DNA of 64,000 bases from an uncultured Flavobacteriales bacterium (GTDB lineage Bacteria > Bacteroidota > Bacteroidia > Flavobacteriales_D > Crocinitomicaceae), in NCBI GenBank assembly GCA_937973685.1, contig CALJKJ010000029.1:1-64000 (forward strand), given 5' to 3'. Made by a program: the position numbers and the translations under genes. The notes beneath the pieces are model-generated. The model worked only from the letters and a program-made list of their open reading frames with translations, had not been told where the DNA came from and did no database searches. How positions within the stretch are numbered: position 1 is the stretch's first letter; every line of letters begins with the position of its first letter. Positions 1 to 9,361 of this stretch are shown here, piece by piece.

Positions 1-233
1 CTGGTCGTTTGGAATACTTCAACGATTCGGATTTGACAATAATTCAAACGGCATTATCCTCATTAAATCTCTTTGGAGCAGGCTTGTGTTACAATTACAA
101 AATCAACGCCAATGCCCTATTCCGTTTGGAATACCGTTATTACAACTCCGGGAAACAGCAACAATTTTCACAGAACAACGGAAATACAAATTGGTATCAA
201 TTCGTGATGGGAAATGTGACGGTTTGGTTTTAA
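1..233 (+). CDS. C-terminal fragment of an outer-membrane beta-barrel protein
   Basis: The gene begins left of the window; the reading frame is open from base 3 to the TAA at 231-233, giving about 76 residues. The segment alternates polar and hydrophobic/aromatic residues in strand-like runs (for example FGAGLCYNYKINANALFRLE) and ends with NVTVWF. A terminal Phe on the last strand is the usual outer-membrane barrel insertion signal. This fits the last strands of a small porin-like or OmpA-like barrel. No specific function can be given from the tail alone. It converges with the small secreted protein gene at 241, with only 7 bases between the stops. Confidence 0.55.
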   Translation, partial: GRLEYFNDSDLTIIQTALSSLNLFGAGLCYNYKINANALFRLEYRYYNSGKQQQFSQNNGNTNWYQFVMGNVTVWF

Positions 234-240
234 ACCATCC

Positions 241-726
241 TTAATCAACTTTTTTCTCAAAGACCTTTTCACCGATTTTCAAACCGGTAAACGATTCATT
301 TGCAATCCAATAATACGTTTCAACAATTGGTGGATTTAATTTTTCGCGGGGAAGTGATGGTTGATCAATCCAATAAATGGTAAGGGGATCACAAATTGGT
401 TTTGCTGTATATGTTGCAACGATTGCGTTATTGACAACTTTCCACTGTCCAATGAAAAGCGTATCACATGAAAAATCAATGATACTGTGTAAATTTTCGT
501 TGTAAAAAATGGTATCGGTAAGTTTAAATATCCGTCCAGATGCTTCGATAACAATTGCATCGGTCACCGAATAAGTTGGTGGCGTCATGTAACACGTGCC
601 GTTTGGTCCTCCTGCAAAACCTCCACCTAACCAAGATGTGTTTTGGTACGTTCCAACAAAAGTTGGCGTTTGAGCTGATAGTAAAAAACAACTGCAACAA
701 GCTACTATTTGTAGGACAAATTTCAA
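241..726 (-). CDS. Small secreted protein of unknown function
   Basis: 161 residues. It starts with an apparent signal peptide (MKFVLQIVACCSCFLLSAQ, likely cleavage after the SAQ). The mature part is short, rich in Thr/Tyr/Pro and contains three Cys, which suggests an exported periplasmic or surface protein. I do not recognise a family. It follows the ABC-F gene on the same strand (stop of that gene at 739, 12 bases away) and could be co-transcribed with it. The start was chosen because the hydrophobic leader begins exactly at this Met. Function unknown. Confidence 0.6.
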   Translation of the reverse strand: MKFVLQIVACCSCFLLSAQTPTFVGTYQNTSWLGGGFAGGPNGTCYMTPPTYSVTDAIVIEASGRIFKLTDTIFYNENLHSIIDFSCDTLFIGQWKVVNNAIVATYTAKPICDPLTIYWIDQPSLPREKLNPPIVETYYWIANESFTGLKIGEKVFEKKVD

Positions 727-738
727 TCAGAACATTTC

Positions 739-2619
739 TTAAACAAACTCCGCCAATTCCATCCAACGAGCTGTTTTGCTGTCGATTGCAGCGACAATAG
801 CAGCTAATTTGTTACCAGCTTCCATGATTTGCTCGTTGCTGGATGAACCAGACGAAAGCACTGCTGTTTGCGCCTCTTTTTCTGCTTCTAAGTCCTCCAA
901 TTCTTTTTCCAAACTATCAAATTCAGACTTTTCCTTGAACGATAACTTGCGTTTTTCTTGCGAAGAGGAAGCACTCAACTGCGTTACTTTGACCTCTTTT
1001 ACAGGCGTTGGATCTTTTTCTGCTGCTTTCTCTTTCTTGTAATCAACAGCGGTTTGCTTTCTGAATTCGGTGTAGTTTCCGATAATGTCTTTGATTGCTC
1101 CTTGACCTTCGAAAACAAATAAATGGTCAACCATTTTGTCCATGAAATAACGGTCGTGGGAAACAACGATCAAACAACCTTCGAAAGTACGGAGGTAATC
1201 CTCCAACACACTCATTACAAAGATGTCCAAATCGTTGGTTGGCTCATCCAAAATCAAGAAATTCGGATTGGCCATCAACACGGTCATCAATTTCAAACGA
1301 CGCTTTTCTCCCCCACTTAATTTGTGAACGAAGTTGTAATGCATGTGGCGCGGAAACAAGAATTTTTCCAAAAACTGAGCCGCTGACAATTGCTTGCCTT
1401 TTTCCAATGGAATAAACTCCGCAATGTCGCGAATGACATCAATGACTTTTTTGTCCTCGTCCACCTGAATTAATTCCTGAGAATAGTAACCAAAAACGAC
1501 TGTTTCGCCAGTAACTACTTTACCACGGTCCACCTCTTCCCTGTTTTGAATGATGTTCAAAAAGGTCGATTTTCCCGTTCCGTTGTTTCCAACAATTCCC
1601 AAACGTTCTTTGCGTTGGAAGTTGTACGAGAAATTATCGAGAATAACTTTGCTTCCATAGGACTTGCCAATTTTGTGTAATTCCAAAATCTTTGATCCCA
1701 AACGTTCCATTTTTACAGGAATGTCGATTTCGTCCTCTTCGATGCGTTGGCTGGCAACTTTTTTGACTTCTTGGAAATTATCAACACGCGCTTTTTGCTT
1801 CGTTCCACGTGCTTTCGGTTGACGGCGAATCCAATCCAATTCTTTTTTGAATGTATTGCGCGCCTTGTCAATCGTAGAAGATAATTGCTCTTGACGTTCG
1901 GCTTTTTTCTCCAAGTAATACGAGAAATTTCCTTTGTATTTGTAGATCGTTTGATCTTCTAATTCGTAAATCGTGTCGCACACCACTTCCAAGAAATAAC
2001 GGTCGTGTGTCACCATTAAAATCGTTGATTTGGATTTCGATAAATATTCCTCCAACCATTCGATCATGTCCAAATCAAGGTGATTGGTAGGTTCATCCAA
2101 GATCAAGAAATCAGCTTCTGCGACCAATACTTGCGCCAAGGCAACACGTTTTTTCTGACCACCAGAAAGACTTCCAACCAACAAACTGGTGTCGTCCAAT
2201 TTCAACACGGATAGAATGGCATTGACTTTGACTTCCATGTCCCATGCGTTCAATTCCGTTAGTTCGTCGTAACATGCGTGAATGGCTTCTTCGTTACCTT
2301 CGCGCAATGCTTGGTTGTATTTTTTTACAATCTGTAATTCGGGTAAATCGTGCGAAAAAACGGCTTCTAAAATCGTGTGCGTTTCGTCCAATGTTTCTGT
2401 TTGTTGCATGAAAGCAACACGCAAATCGTTTCGGTAAACAACACGTCCACTGTCGGTATCTTCCAAATTCATCAAACAGCGCAACAAGGTTGTTTTACCA
2501 TTTCCGTTTTTAGCAACGATGGCTACTTTATCTCCTTGATCGATACCAAACGTAATGTCTGAAAAAATGATACGGTCACCAAACGATTTGGTAAGATTTT
2601 CAACAGAAAGAAAATTCAT
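739..2619 (-). CDS. ABC-F family ATPase, Uup-like
   Basis: 626 residues with two ABC ATPase domains and no membrane segments, the ABC-F layout of soluble proteins that act on ribosomes or on DNA/branched intermediates. Domain 1 has Walker A AKNGNGKTT (about residues 36-44), signature LSGGQKKR and Walker B FLILDEPTNHLD. Domain 2 has GNNGTGKST, LSGGEKRR and FLILDEPTNDLD. A charged linker (about 240-310, RRQPKARGTKQKARVDNF) joins them, and the C terminus (about 540-626) is a Lys/Glu-rich coiled coil as in Uup, which favours Uup over EttA or resistance-type ABC-F. All catalytic motifs are intact. It has its own promoter candidate at 2661. The exact substrate is inferred from family only. Confidence 0.88.
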   Translation of the reverse strand: MNFLSVENLTKSFGDRIIFSDITFGIDQGDKVAIVAKNGNGKTTLLRCLMNLEDTDSGRVVYRNDLRVAFMQQTETLDETHTILEAVFSHDLPELQIVKKYNQALREGNEEAIHACYDELTELNAWDMEVKVNAILSVLKLDDTSLLVGSLSGGQKKRVALAQVLVAEADFLILDEPTNHLDLDMIEWLEEYLSKSKSTILMVTHDRYFLEVVCDTIYELEDQTIYKYKGNFSYYLEKKAERQEQLSSTIDKARNTFKKELDWIRRQPKARGTKQKARVDNFQEVKKVASQRIEEDEIDIPVKMERLGSKILELHKIGKSYGSKVILDNFSYNFQRKERLGIVGNNGTGKSTFLNIIQNREEVDRGKVVTGETVVFGYYSQELIQVDEDKKVIDVIRDIAEFIPLEKGKQLSAAQFLEKFLFPRHMHYNFVHKLSGGEKRRLKLMTVLMANPNFLILDEPTNDLDIFVMSVLEDYLRTFEGCLIVVSHDRYFMDKMVDHLFVFEGQGAIKDIIGNYTEFRKQTAVDYKKEKAAEKDPTPVKEVKVTQLSASSSQEKRKLSFKEKSEFDSLEKELEDLEAEKEAQTAVLSSGSSSNEQIMEAGNKLAAIVAAIDSKTARWMELAEFV

Positions 2620-2660
2620 TTTATTGGAAGATTTATCCGCTCGAACAGTCGAAACGCCGA

Positions 2661-2694
2661 CAAAAGTAATAAATTAACGTGCTTTACCGCTCAA
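2661..2694 (-). promoter_or_regulatory. Promoter for the ABC-F gene
   Basis: On the minus strand, TACTTTTG (2661-2668) matches the Bacteroidota -7 element TAnnTTTG, and a TTG (2692-2694) lies 23 bases upstream as a -33 element. It is about 42 bases upstream of the ABC-F start codon. Confidence 0.5.
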
Positions 2695-2705
2695 CTAGTA
2701 GCGAA

Positions 2706-3119
2706 TTAACGCAAACGATCCATCGAATCGATCAATTTCTTGTCTTTTTTGACACCTCTCATGCCCATTCGTTGGAAAAATAGGGAAAGCGCAATCAAGC
2801 CAAAACCAATGTGAATGGAAACGTCTTGTGTATTCGTTGTGATTGCACCAATGTAAAACCACACCAATGCCAAAGTGGTCAAAACGATGGTAAACCAAGA
2901 TAAGGTAATTTGACGCGCTCTGTTTTTGTACGAAAAGATAATTACAAACAATACAAGCAATAACACAAGTAATAAGATGTAATCCGTTGAAGGCTGTTTG
3001 TCCTGACCAAAAATTGTACGATTGATTGAACCGATGGAAAACAGTGGAATATTTGCAAAAGGAAGCGCGAGTAAAACTACTGCAACAAGGTAATAAATCG
3101 TTTGAATGCGTTGTAACAT
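2706..3119 (-). CDS. DUF4293 family membrane protein
   Basis: 137 residues. The start MLQRIQTIYYLVAVVLLALP is the hallmark N terminus of DUF4293, a small integral membrane family confined to Bacteroidota. Four hydrophobic segments are visible (about residues 7-25, 46-63, 73-93 and 101-116), followed by a basic tail. The function of the family is not known. It lies upstream of the ABC-F gene on the same strand with 86 bases between, and a separate promoter sits in that gap. Confidence 0.75.
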   Translation of the reverse strand: MLQRIQTIYYLVAVVLLALPFANIPLFSIGSINRTIFGQDKQPSTDYILLLVLLLVLFVIIFSYKNRARQITLSWFTIVLTTLALVWFYIGAITTNTQDVSIHIGFGLIALSLFFQRMGMRGVKKDKKLIDSMDRLR

Positions 3120-3208
3120 GATATTCTTTTTGGTAAAGATATTGAAAATGCAAAACGCTGAAATTCATTTTTTAATTTTTTTTATGAATTATGAAAACAA
3201 TTTAATTT

Positions 3209-3216
3209 TACTTTTG
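3209..3216 (+). promoter_or_regulatory. -7 element for the tetR-exporter operon
   Basis: TACTTTTG matches TAnnTTTG and lies 38 bases before the TetR start. TTTGTT (3213-3218), overlapping the element, is repeated inverted as AACAAA at 3227-3232. No clear -33 TTG is seen. Confidence 0.5.
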
Positions 3217-3239
3217 TTGATAGTAAAACAAACAAATTA

Positions 3240-3254
3240 AATAGTATTACTATT
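3240..3254 (+). promoter_or_regulatory. Perfect inverted repeat abutting the TetR start (candidate operator)
   Basis: AATAGTA-T-TACTATT is a 7+1+7 perfect palindrome ending at the base before the ATG at 3255, downstream of the -7 element at 3209. A further half-site, ATAGTA, lies at 3220-3225. The position suggests autoregulation by the TetR protein encoded next; this is inference from position and symmetry. Confidence 0.45.
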
Positions 3255-3926
3255 ATGATTGATTCGATTATTTTAAAACAGCCTGAAGGAACGTACCTGA
3301 AAGATCCGCAAGGAAGCGAATTGGGGATAAACATCTTGAAAGCGAGTATTGAGTTAATTGAGGAAATGGGAATTGAAGATTTCACATTTAAGAAATTAAG
3401 CATTCGAATTGAATCGACAGAAGCTTCTGTTTACCGTTATTTTGAGAGCAAGCATCAATTATTGCTTTATTTGTATTCCTGGTATTGGGGATGGAAGATG
3501 ATGGAAATCGACCGAGCTACGCATTTTATTTCGAACGATTTTGAGAAACTTTTAACGGCACTTGAATTGCTTATTCAACAGGAAAACAAAACATCCTTTG
3601 CCTTTTCATTTTCGTACGAAAAATTGCGTAACTTAATAGAAAAAGAAGGATTCAAATCTTTTTTAACGAAGAAGGTAGATGATGAAAATCAATTAGGAGC
3701 TTTTGATAATTATAAAAAAATAGTAGCTTTAATGAGTTCGTGGGTAGTTGCTACCAAACCCGATTTTCAATTTCCAAACATGCTCATTACGACAATTATT
3801 GAAGGAGCCCATTTGCAGCATTTTTTCGGGAATCATTTACAAAAACTCACGAATCATTCCACTACTAACGACAACGTGGCAACATTTTACAAACAATTAG
3901 TGCATTCTTTATTACAAAACAAATGA
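3255..3926 (+). CDS. TetR/AcrR family transcriptional regulator
   Basis: 223 residues. An N-terminal helix-turn-helix region of TetR type lies at about residues 25-75 (ILKASIELIEEMGIEDFTFK, then the recognition helix and YRYFESKHQLLLYLY, typical of the TetR VYRYFxxKxxLL motif). The C-terminal all-helical part would bind a ligand that cannot be named. It is the first gene of an operon with an ABC-exporter-like gene, hlyD and tolC, and its stop overlaps the next start as ATGA (3923-3926). It is therefore probably the local regulator of the export operon, and the palindrome touching its start codon is a candidate operator. Confidence 0.85.
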   Translation: MIDSIILKQPEGTYLKDPQGSELGINILKASIELIEEMGIEDFTFKKLSIRIESTEASVYRYFESKHQLLLYLYSWYWGWKMMEIDRATHFISNDFEKLLTALELLIQQENKTSFAFSFSYEKLRNLIEKEGFKSFLTKKVDDENQLGAFDNYKKIVALMSSWVVATKPDFQFPNMLITTIIEGAHLQHFFGNHLQKLTNHSTTNDNVATFYKQLVHSLLQNK

Positions 3927-5533
3927 AACAATATATTATTTCACCTTGGAGTCGACTAATTTCGTTATTGAAAATCGACAAATCAGATGTTTCGCTTTTA
4001 TACATTTACGCTATTTTCAGCGGATTGGTGAGCTTGAGTTTACCTTTGGGAATACAATCGGTAATACACTATATACAAGCAGGAGAAATCACCACCAGTT
4101 GGGTTGTTTCCATCGTTTTAGTTATCATTGGTGTATTATTGGCTGGTATTTTACAAATCTTACAATTGCGCATTACAGAAAATATCCAACAAAAAATTTA
4201 CGTGCGTTATGCTTTCGACTTTGCATTTCGTTTTCCGCGTTTCGACCGTAAATTATTGGACAAAATGATTCCATCAGAATTGATGAACCGTTTTTTCGAC
4301 ATCATCAACCTGCAAAAAGGTATTTCAAAAGTGTTACTCGATTTTTCAGCAGCAATCCTACAAATTTTGTTTTCTCTCATCGTCTTGTCGTTTTATCATC
4401 CGTTTTACATTATCTTCAGTATATGCTTGATAATCACGTTAATTTTCATGTTTAAACCAATCATTCAAAAAGGGTTTGATACTAGTTTGGTGGAATCGAA
4501 ATACAAATACAAAACAGCTTATTGGTTACAAGAAATTGCAAAAACTGATTGGAGTTTTCGCTTGAATCCAATTGGTAATCATCACCTAAAAAAATTAGAC
4601 GTGTTAACACAAGGCTATTTAACCAGTCGCGAAGAGCACTTTAAAATTTTGTGGAAACAATTTTCGTGGATGATTGCATTCAAAGTAATCATTGTGACTT
4701 CTTTGCTAGGAATTGGAGGTTTCCTTGTGATTGACCAACAAATGAACTTGGGACAATTCGTTGCGGCTGAGGTCTTGATCGTCTTGATTTTAGGTGCATT
4801 TGAAAAAATCATTCAACTTTTGGAAACCTTGTACGATGTATTTACTTCGCTTGAAAAAATTGAACAGGTGCGCGACATTCAAATGTTAAACGATGTTGTC
4901 AACTTAACCGATGATTTTGACTTTTCAACTGCATTCCCAATCGAATTAATTGACACAACCTTAAACAAAGCAGTAATTCGCATTGAAAAAGGTGATCGTA
5001 TTTTTATTCAATCTACGAATAATGCGCAAACCTTACACCAATTAAAATGCATCGTAGACCCTAGCATTTCGAATCAATTTGTTCCAAAATGGAACATGGA
5101 AATTCCTTCACACGAAAAAACGACACAAGCATTTTGTAAGATTGGGTGGTTCTCGAAACAAACGCATTTGTTTGAAGGAACAATTAAAGAAAACTTGTTG
5201 ATGGGCCGAACTAATTTGAGTAATGATGAACTAAACGAAGTACTAGAAATGCTTACTATTTCTCACTTAGTCCAAGATCAAGTGGAAGGATACAACACCT
5301 TGTTATCGAAAAGTAATTATTTTTTGAATGACCGAGAAAAAGAATTGTTATTACTTGCACGTGCGGTTATTGGAAAACCTGATTTCTTGGTACTCTCTTT
5401 CTTAGGTTCAAGTTTGAAAGAAAACGAAATAACGACAATCGTAGAAAAAATAACACATGAATTACCGACATCAACAATAATTCTTTGTGGCGATTTTACG
5501 GCTCCACAAAATTGGTTAATAAAACAATTGTAA
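3923..5533 (+). CDS. ABC-exporter-like protein with a degenerate nucleotide-binding domain
   Basis: 536 residues. Residues about 20-310 form a type I exporter transmembrane domain with hydrophobic segments near 25-45, 58-82, 140-176 and 252-300. Residues about 335-536 align in order with an ABC ATPase, but the catalytic motifs are gone. The Walker A place (about 363-371) reads QSTNNAQTL with no GxxGxGK and no Lys. The signature LSGGQ is LNDRE (469-472 region). Walker B LDEP is LSFL (491-494), losing both Asp and catalytic Glu, and the H-loop is CGD. The Q-loop Gln survives in KQTHLFEGTIKENLL (412-426). The frame is intact through 1.6 kb, so this is a maintained pseudo-ATPase rather than a decayed gene. 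With HlyD and TolC next door it should be part of a three-component exporter. What energises it is unknown. Confidence 0.8.
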   Translation: MKQYIISPWSRLISLLKIDKSDVSLLYIYAIFSGLVSLSLPLGIQSVIHYIQAGEITTSWVVSIVLVIIGVLLAGILQILQLRITENIQQKIYVRYAFDFAFRFPRFDRKLLDKMIPSELMNRFFDIINLQKGISKVLLDFSAAILQILFSLIVLSFYHPFYIIFSICLIITLIFMFKPIIQKGFDTSLVESKYKYKTAYWLQEIAKTDWSFRLNPIGNHHLKKLDVLTQGYLTSREEHFKILWKQFSWMIAFKVIIVTSLLGIGGFLVIDQQMNLGQFVAAEVLIVLILGAFEKIIQLLETLYDVFTSLEKIEQVRDIQMLNDVVNLTDDFDFSTAFPIELIDTTLNKAVIRIEKGDRIFIQSTNNAQTLHQLKCIVDPSISNQFVPKWNMEIPSHEKTTQAFCKIGWFSKQTHLFEGTIKENLLMGRTNLSNDELNEVLEMLTISHLVQDQVEGYNTLLSKSNYFLNDREKELLLLARAVIGKPDFLVLSFLGSSLKENEITTIVEKITHELPTSTIILCGDFTAPQNWLIKQL

Positions 5534-5537
5534 TCCC

Positions 5538-6854
5538 ATGAAAAAATTTGAATCATACCAATCGGTTATACGGATCAACAAAAAGAAAAATTCGTATCGT
5601 TTATTGAAGTTTTTAGTGGCCTTTTCGCTGATTTCACTTATTATTCTTCTTTTTCCTTGGACGCAAACAATCAGTTCACCTGGAAAAGTAACAGCAATTA
5701 GTCCAAATAATCGCCCTCAAACAATTCATGCTACAATTGGCGGACGGATTGAAAAATGGTTTGTTAGCGAAGGGCAATTTGTACAAAAGGGCGATACTAT
5801 TTTATTTCTTTCAGAAATCAAATCAGAATACTTTGACCCCAATTTGATTCAGCGAACTGAAAGTCAACGTGTTTCAAAAGAAAATAGTGTTGCTTCTTAC
5901 ATGCAAAAAGTCAAATCGATGGATAATCAAATTGATGCGTTGATTGACGCACGCATAGTGAAACTACAACAAGCGGAGAATAAAATCAAGCAATTACGTT
6001 TTAAGATTATTTCGGATTCAATGGACTACAAAGCTAATTCGAAACAATTAGCAATTGCAATCAAGCAATACGATAGAACAGATGAATTGCATACAAAAGG
6101 GTTGAAATCAACAACTGAATTAGAAAACAGACGGATAAAAGTTCAAGAATTAGAAGCCAAAGAAATAGGTTTTGAAAACAAATTATTAGCTTCAAAAAAT
6201 GAATTACTCAATGCAATTAGTGAATTACGTTCTATCGATGCAGATTACAGAGATAAAATTGCAAAAAGTGAAGCAGAAAAAGCGACTACGCTATCCAGTT
6301 TGTACGATACCGAAGCGAATGTAACCAAGATTCAAAATCAAATTTCGAATTACACTATTCGTTCCGGATTTTATTATGTAACAGCACCACAAAGTGGATA
6401 TATTTCGCAAGCATTAAAAAATGGTGTAGGAGAAACAGTAAAAGAAGGCAGCCCGTTGGTTAGTATTGTTCCGATAATGAAAGATTTTGGTGTGGAAATA
6501 TTTGTCGAACCGATTGATTTACCGTTGATTCATTTGGGAAACAGAACGCGTATTCAATTTGATGGTTGGCCTGCAATTGTTTTCTCAGGCTGGCCTAATG
6601 TGAGTTACGGAACCTATGGTGGAACTGTTGTTGCGATCGACAACAGCATCAATGCGGAAGGAAAATACCGTGTGTTGGTTGCACCTGACAAAAACGATCA
6701 CAAATGGCCGAAATTACTCAAGATGGGTGTTGCTGTTAAATCAATGACCTTGTTGAATGATGTGCCAATTTGGTATGAACTTTGGCGAAAAATCAATGGT
6801 TTCCCGCCAAATTATTACACTCCTAAAATGAATGCTAAATCCAAATTGAAATGA
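5538..6854 (+). CDS. HlyD-family membrane fusion (periplasmic adaptor) protein
   Basis: 438 residues. One N-terminal transmembrane helix (about 22-42) is followed by the first half of a lipoyl-like domain (ATIGGRIEKWFVSEGQFVQK, about 67-86). A long charged alpha-helical hairpin (about 100-270) comes next, then the second lipoyl half (TAPQSGYISQALKNGVGETV) and a beta-barrel region. This is the standard layout of adaptors that bridge an inner-membrane transporter to TolC. It starts 4 bases after the stop of the ABC-like gene and its own stop overlaps the tolC start as ATGA, so the three are translationally coupled. Substrate unknown. Confidence 0.88.
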   Translation: MKKFESYQSVIRINKKKNSYRLLKFLVAFSLISLIILLFPWTQTISSPGKVTAISPNNRPQTIHATIGGRIEKWFVSEGQFVQKGDTILFLSEIKSEYFDPNLIQRTESQRVSKENSVASYMQKVKSMDNQIDALIDARIVKLQQAENKIKQLRFKIISDSMDYKANSKQLAIAIKQYDRTDELHTKGLKSTTELENRRIKVQELEAKEIGFENKLLASKNELLNAISELRSIDADYRDKIAKSEAEKATTLSSLYDTEANVTKIQNQISNYTIRSGFYYVTAPQSGYISQALKNGVGETVKEGSPLVSIVPIMKDFGVEIFVEPIDLPLIHLGNRTRIQFDGWPAIVFSGWPNVSYGTYGGTVVAIDNSINAEGKYRVLVAPDKNDHKWPKLLKMGVAVKSMTLLNDVPIWYELWRKINGFPPNYYTPKMNAKSKLK

Positions 6855-8224
6855 GACAATTGATCGTTATAATTTGCGTTTTTTCGCATGCTTTTGCACA
6901 AGATTCATTGGTAATCTCACGTTTGACCATGACTGATTTCTTGACTCAAGTCAAAGAGAATCACCCCATTGCACTGGTTACGCAGAATAATGTAGAAATG
7001 AGTCAACGCGTTATTCAATTAGCAAAAGGTGCATTTGATCCAAAAGTTTTTTCGGGAATTGATCAAAAATATTATGATGGTAAGACCTATTACAGCACCT
7101 TATCATCTGGCATCAAAATCCCTACGCGCTTTGGTGTAAATTTCAAAGCAATGGGCGATTTTAATTCTGGTGCATATCTGAATCCAGAAAATCGAGTACC
7201 TGAAAATGGACTTACTTATTTAGGAATTGAAGTGCCTCTTGGTCAAGGCCTTTTTACGGATGAAAATCGAGCAACATTGAAACGAGCAGAGGTTGCATAC
7301 AATCAATCTGCTGTAGAACAACAACTGACCCTGAATGAATTGTTGTTTTCTGCTGGACAACAATTTATAGACTGGCAAAAAGAAGAAGCTTTACTTAAAT
7401 TAGCTTCAGAAGGATTACAACTTGCAAAAGAACGATTGGAACAAATTAAAAGTAATGTTGCTCTAGGCGATCGTGCAGCCTTGGATAGTGTTGAGGCAAA
7501 TGCAAGTTATTTATTGCGGAAAAACGATTACCTTGAACGACAACTCGCTGCTCAAAATGCTCGGAAAAACATGTCGTTTTATTTGTGGGACAAAGGACTG
7601 ATTCCACTCGAGTTAGCTGCAAGCATTTCACCCGAACAACTAAATGTGATAGAACCAAAAGTTCGCTTAGTTGATTCGTTGTTCAATCACCCTATAATGC
7701 GCTCATATAACAACAAATTGAGCGATCTTTCGATTGAACAACGTTGGAAAAAAGATCAATTAAAACCAAAGGTTTATGTGAATTACAACTTACTGCAAAC
7801 GCCTGAAAATTTAATCAGTATGAATTACTCGTATTTGAACTATAAATGGGGAGCTAGTTTTGCAATGCCTTTATTTTTGAGAAAAGAACGTGCTGGATTA
7901 GCAATTTCAGGATTAAAAATTGAAAATACAGAATTGGAACGAACAAATAAAGAACGAGAAATCGCAACAAAGTTATCTGTTAATTTGAACGAATGGTATA
8001 CGTATTTTAATCAAACTGATGTCAGCCAGGAAATAGCTACAAACTACCAAACCTTGTCCGCTGCTGAAAGAGAGTTGTTTGAAATCGGTGAAAGTTCGCT
8101 GTTCTTGATCAATTCACGTGAAATGAGTTACTTGAGTGCTCAAGCTAAATACATTGAATCGCTTGCAAAAACAAACAAAGCAGCATTAAAACAAACGTAT
8201 TTATTAGGGAATTTAGGCAGATAA
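6851..8224 (+). CDS. TolC-family outer membrane efflux protein
   Basis: 457 residues with a signal peptide (MRQLIVIICVFSHAFAQ). The rest is two long helical repeats with short beta segments, typical of the outer-membrane efflux protein family. Recognisable parts include SQRVIQLAKGAFDPKVFSG near the N terminus and the helical stretch QLTLNELLFSAGQQFIDWQK. It should form a trimeric channel in the outer membrane and serve the HlyD/ABC-like pair upstream. The gene ends one base before the stop codon of the convergent aroC gene, leaving no room for an intrinsic terminator. Confidence 0.87.
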   Translation: MRQLIVIICVFSHAFAQDSLVISRLTMTDFLTQVKENHPIALVTQNNVEMSQRVIQLAKGAFDPKVFSGIDQKYYDGKTYYSTLSSGIKIPTRFGVNFKAMGDFNSGAYLNPENRVPENGLTYLGIEVPLGQGLFTDENRATLKRAEVAYNQSAVEQQLTLNELLFSAGQQFIDWQKEEALLKLASEGLQLAKERLEQIKSNVALGDRAALDSVEANASYLLRKNDYLERQLAAQNARKNMSFYLWDKGLIPLELAASISPEQLNVIEPKVRLVDSLFNHPIMRSYNNKLSDLSIEQRWKKDQLKPKVYVNYNLLQTPENLISMNYSYLNYKWGASFAMPLFLRKERAGLAISGLKIENTELERTNKEREIATKLSVNLNEWYTYFNQTDVSQEIATNYQTLSAAERELFEIGESSLFLINSREMSYLSAQAKYIESLAKTNKAALKQTYLLGNLGR

Positions 8225-8225
8225 A

Positions 8226-9299
8226 TCAATGAAGCATTTTGGCTTTGTCCAACATTAAAAAGTCTAAAATGACCATCGCAGCCATTGATTCGACAATAAC
8301 AACCGCTCTTGGCACAACACATGGATCGTGACGACCTTCCATGGTTAATTGAACTGCGTTGTAATCTTGATCGATCGTAGCTTGTTCTTTTAATATGGTT
8401 GCAACTGGTTTGAAAGCTACACGAAAATCAATGGGCATTCCATTAGAAATTCCGCCTTGAACACCACCAGAGTGATTCGTCGCAGTTGTTCCATCAGCTA
8501 AAAACTGATCGTTGTGTTCCGAACCGAGCATCGACATACTTTCAAAACCAGAACCAATGGAAAAACCTTTCACAGCATTGATTGACAACATTGATTTACC
8601 CAACTCTGCATGTAATTTGTGAAAAACAGGTTCTCCTAATCCAACAGGAACATTGTTGATCACACAACGAACACAGCCACCAATGGTATCGCCATCTTTT
8701 CGAACAGATTGAATCAATGCTTCCATTTGTTCCGCCATTTCAGTAGAAGGAACGCGTACCGCATTTGATTCCTTGATTGCTCTTAGTTCGTTGGACCATT
8801 CTCCCGTCCATTTCAAATTACCAACTTGATCAACAAATGCATCAATTGTAATGCGTTCTTGAGCTAAAATCTGTTTTGCAATGGCTCCAGCAACAACTCG
8901 TGCTATCGTTTCACGCGCACTAGATCGTCCCCCACCGCGGTAATCTCTGTGACCATATTTTTGAGCATAAGTGAAATCCGCATGAGAAGGACGAAAAACA
9001 CCAGCAAGGTTGTCGTAATCTTTCGATTGTTGATCCTTGTTCAATACATAAAATCCAATTGGTGCACCTGTTGTTTTTCCTTCAAAAATACCAGAAAGAA
9101 TAACGAGCTGATCCAATTCATTGCGTTGCGTTACAATAGCAGATTGTCCGGGTCTTCTTCGGTTCAATTCTTGTTGAATAGCATCCGAATCGATAACAAA
9201 TCCACCAGGTACACCGTCGATGACACCTCCTATTGCTATTCCGTGTGATTCACCAAACGATGTTAAGCGAAAAATTGTTCCAAAACTTGAGCCAGCCAT
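8226..9299 (-). CDS. aroC: Chorismate synthase
   Basis: 357 residues, the usual length. It catalyses the FMN-dependent 1,4-elimination of phosphate from 5-enolpyruvylshikimate 3-phosphate to give chorismate, the last step of the shikimate pathway. Diagnostic motifs: the N-terminal [15 protein letters not shown] with its conserved His, [16 protein letters not shown] and the [16 protein letters not shown] signature, then [11 protein letters not shown] and the C-terminal [19 protein letters not shown]. It lies downstream of a phosphohexomutase on the same strand but is separated by a strong terminator (9321-9342), so it is probably expressed on its own. Confidence 0.97.
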   Translation of the reverse strand: MAGSSFGTIFRLTSFGESHGIAIGGVIDGVPGGFVIDSDAIQQELNRRRPGQSAIVTQRNELDQLVILSGIFEGKTTGAPIGFYVLNKDQQSKDYDNLAGVFRPSHADFTYAQKYGHRDYRGGGRSSARETIARVVAGAIAKQILAQERITIDAFVDQVGNLKWTGEWSNELRAIKESNAVRVPSTEMAEQMEALIQSVRKDGDTIGGCVRCVINNVPVGLGEPVFHKLHAELGKSMLSINAVKGFSIGSGFESMSMLGSEHNDQFLADGTTATNHSGGVQGGISNGMPIDFRVAFKPVATILKEQATIDQDYNAVQLTMEGRHDPCVVPRAVVIVESMAAMVILDFLMLDKAKMLH

Positions 9300-9320
9300 T
9301 TTATTTTTTCTTAAAGGTAT

Positions 9321-9342
9321 AAAAAAAGAGACCTAAGTCTCT
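9321..9342 (-). terminator. Intrinsic terminator after the phosphohexomutase gene
   Basis: On the minus strand AGAGAC-TTAG-GTCTCT is followed by a run of seven T. It sits between the stop at 9362 and the aroC start at 9299. Confidence 0.75.
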
Positions 9343-9361
9343 CTTTCTTAAAAATATAGTT

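Noticed and set aside
2695..3168. 157-codon frame overlapping the DUF4293 gene
   Set aside because: Different frame of a recognisable DUF4293 protein; Cys/His/Arg-rich shadow composition without domain pattern.
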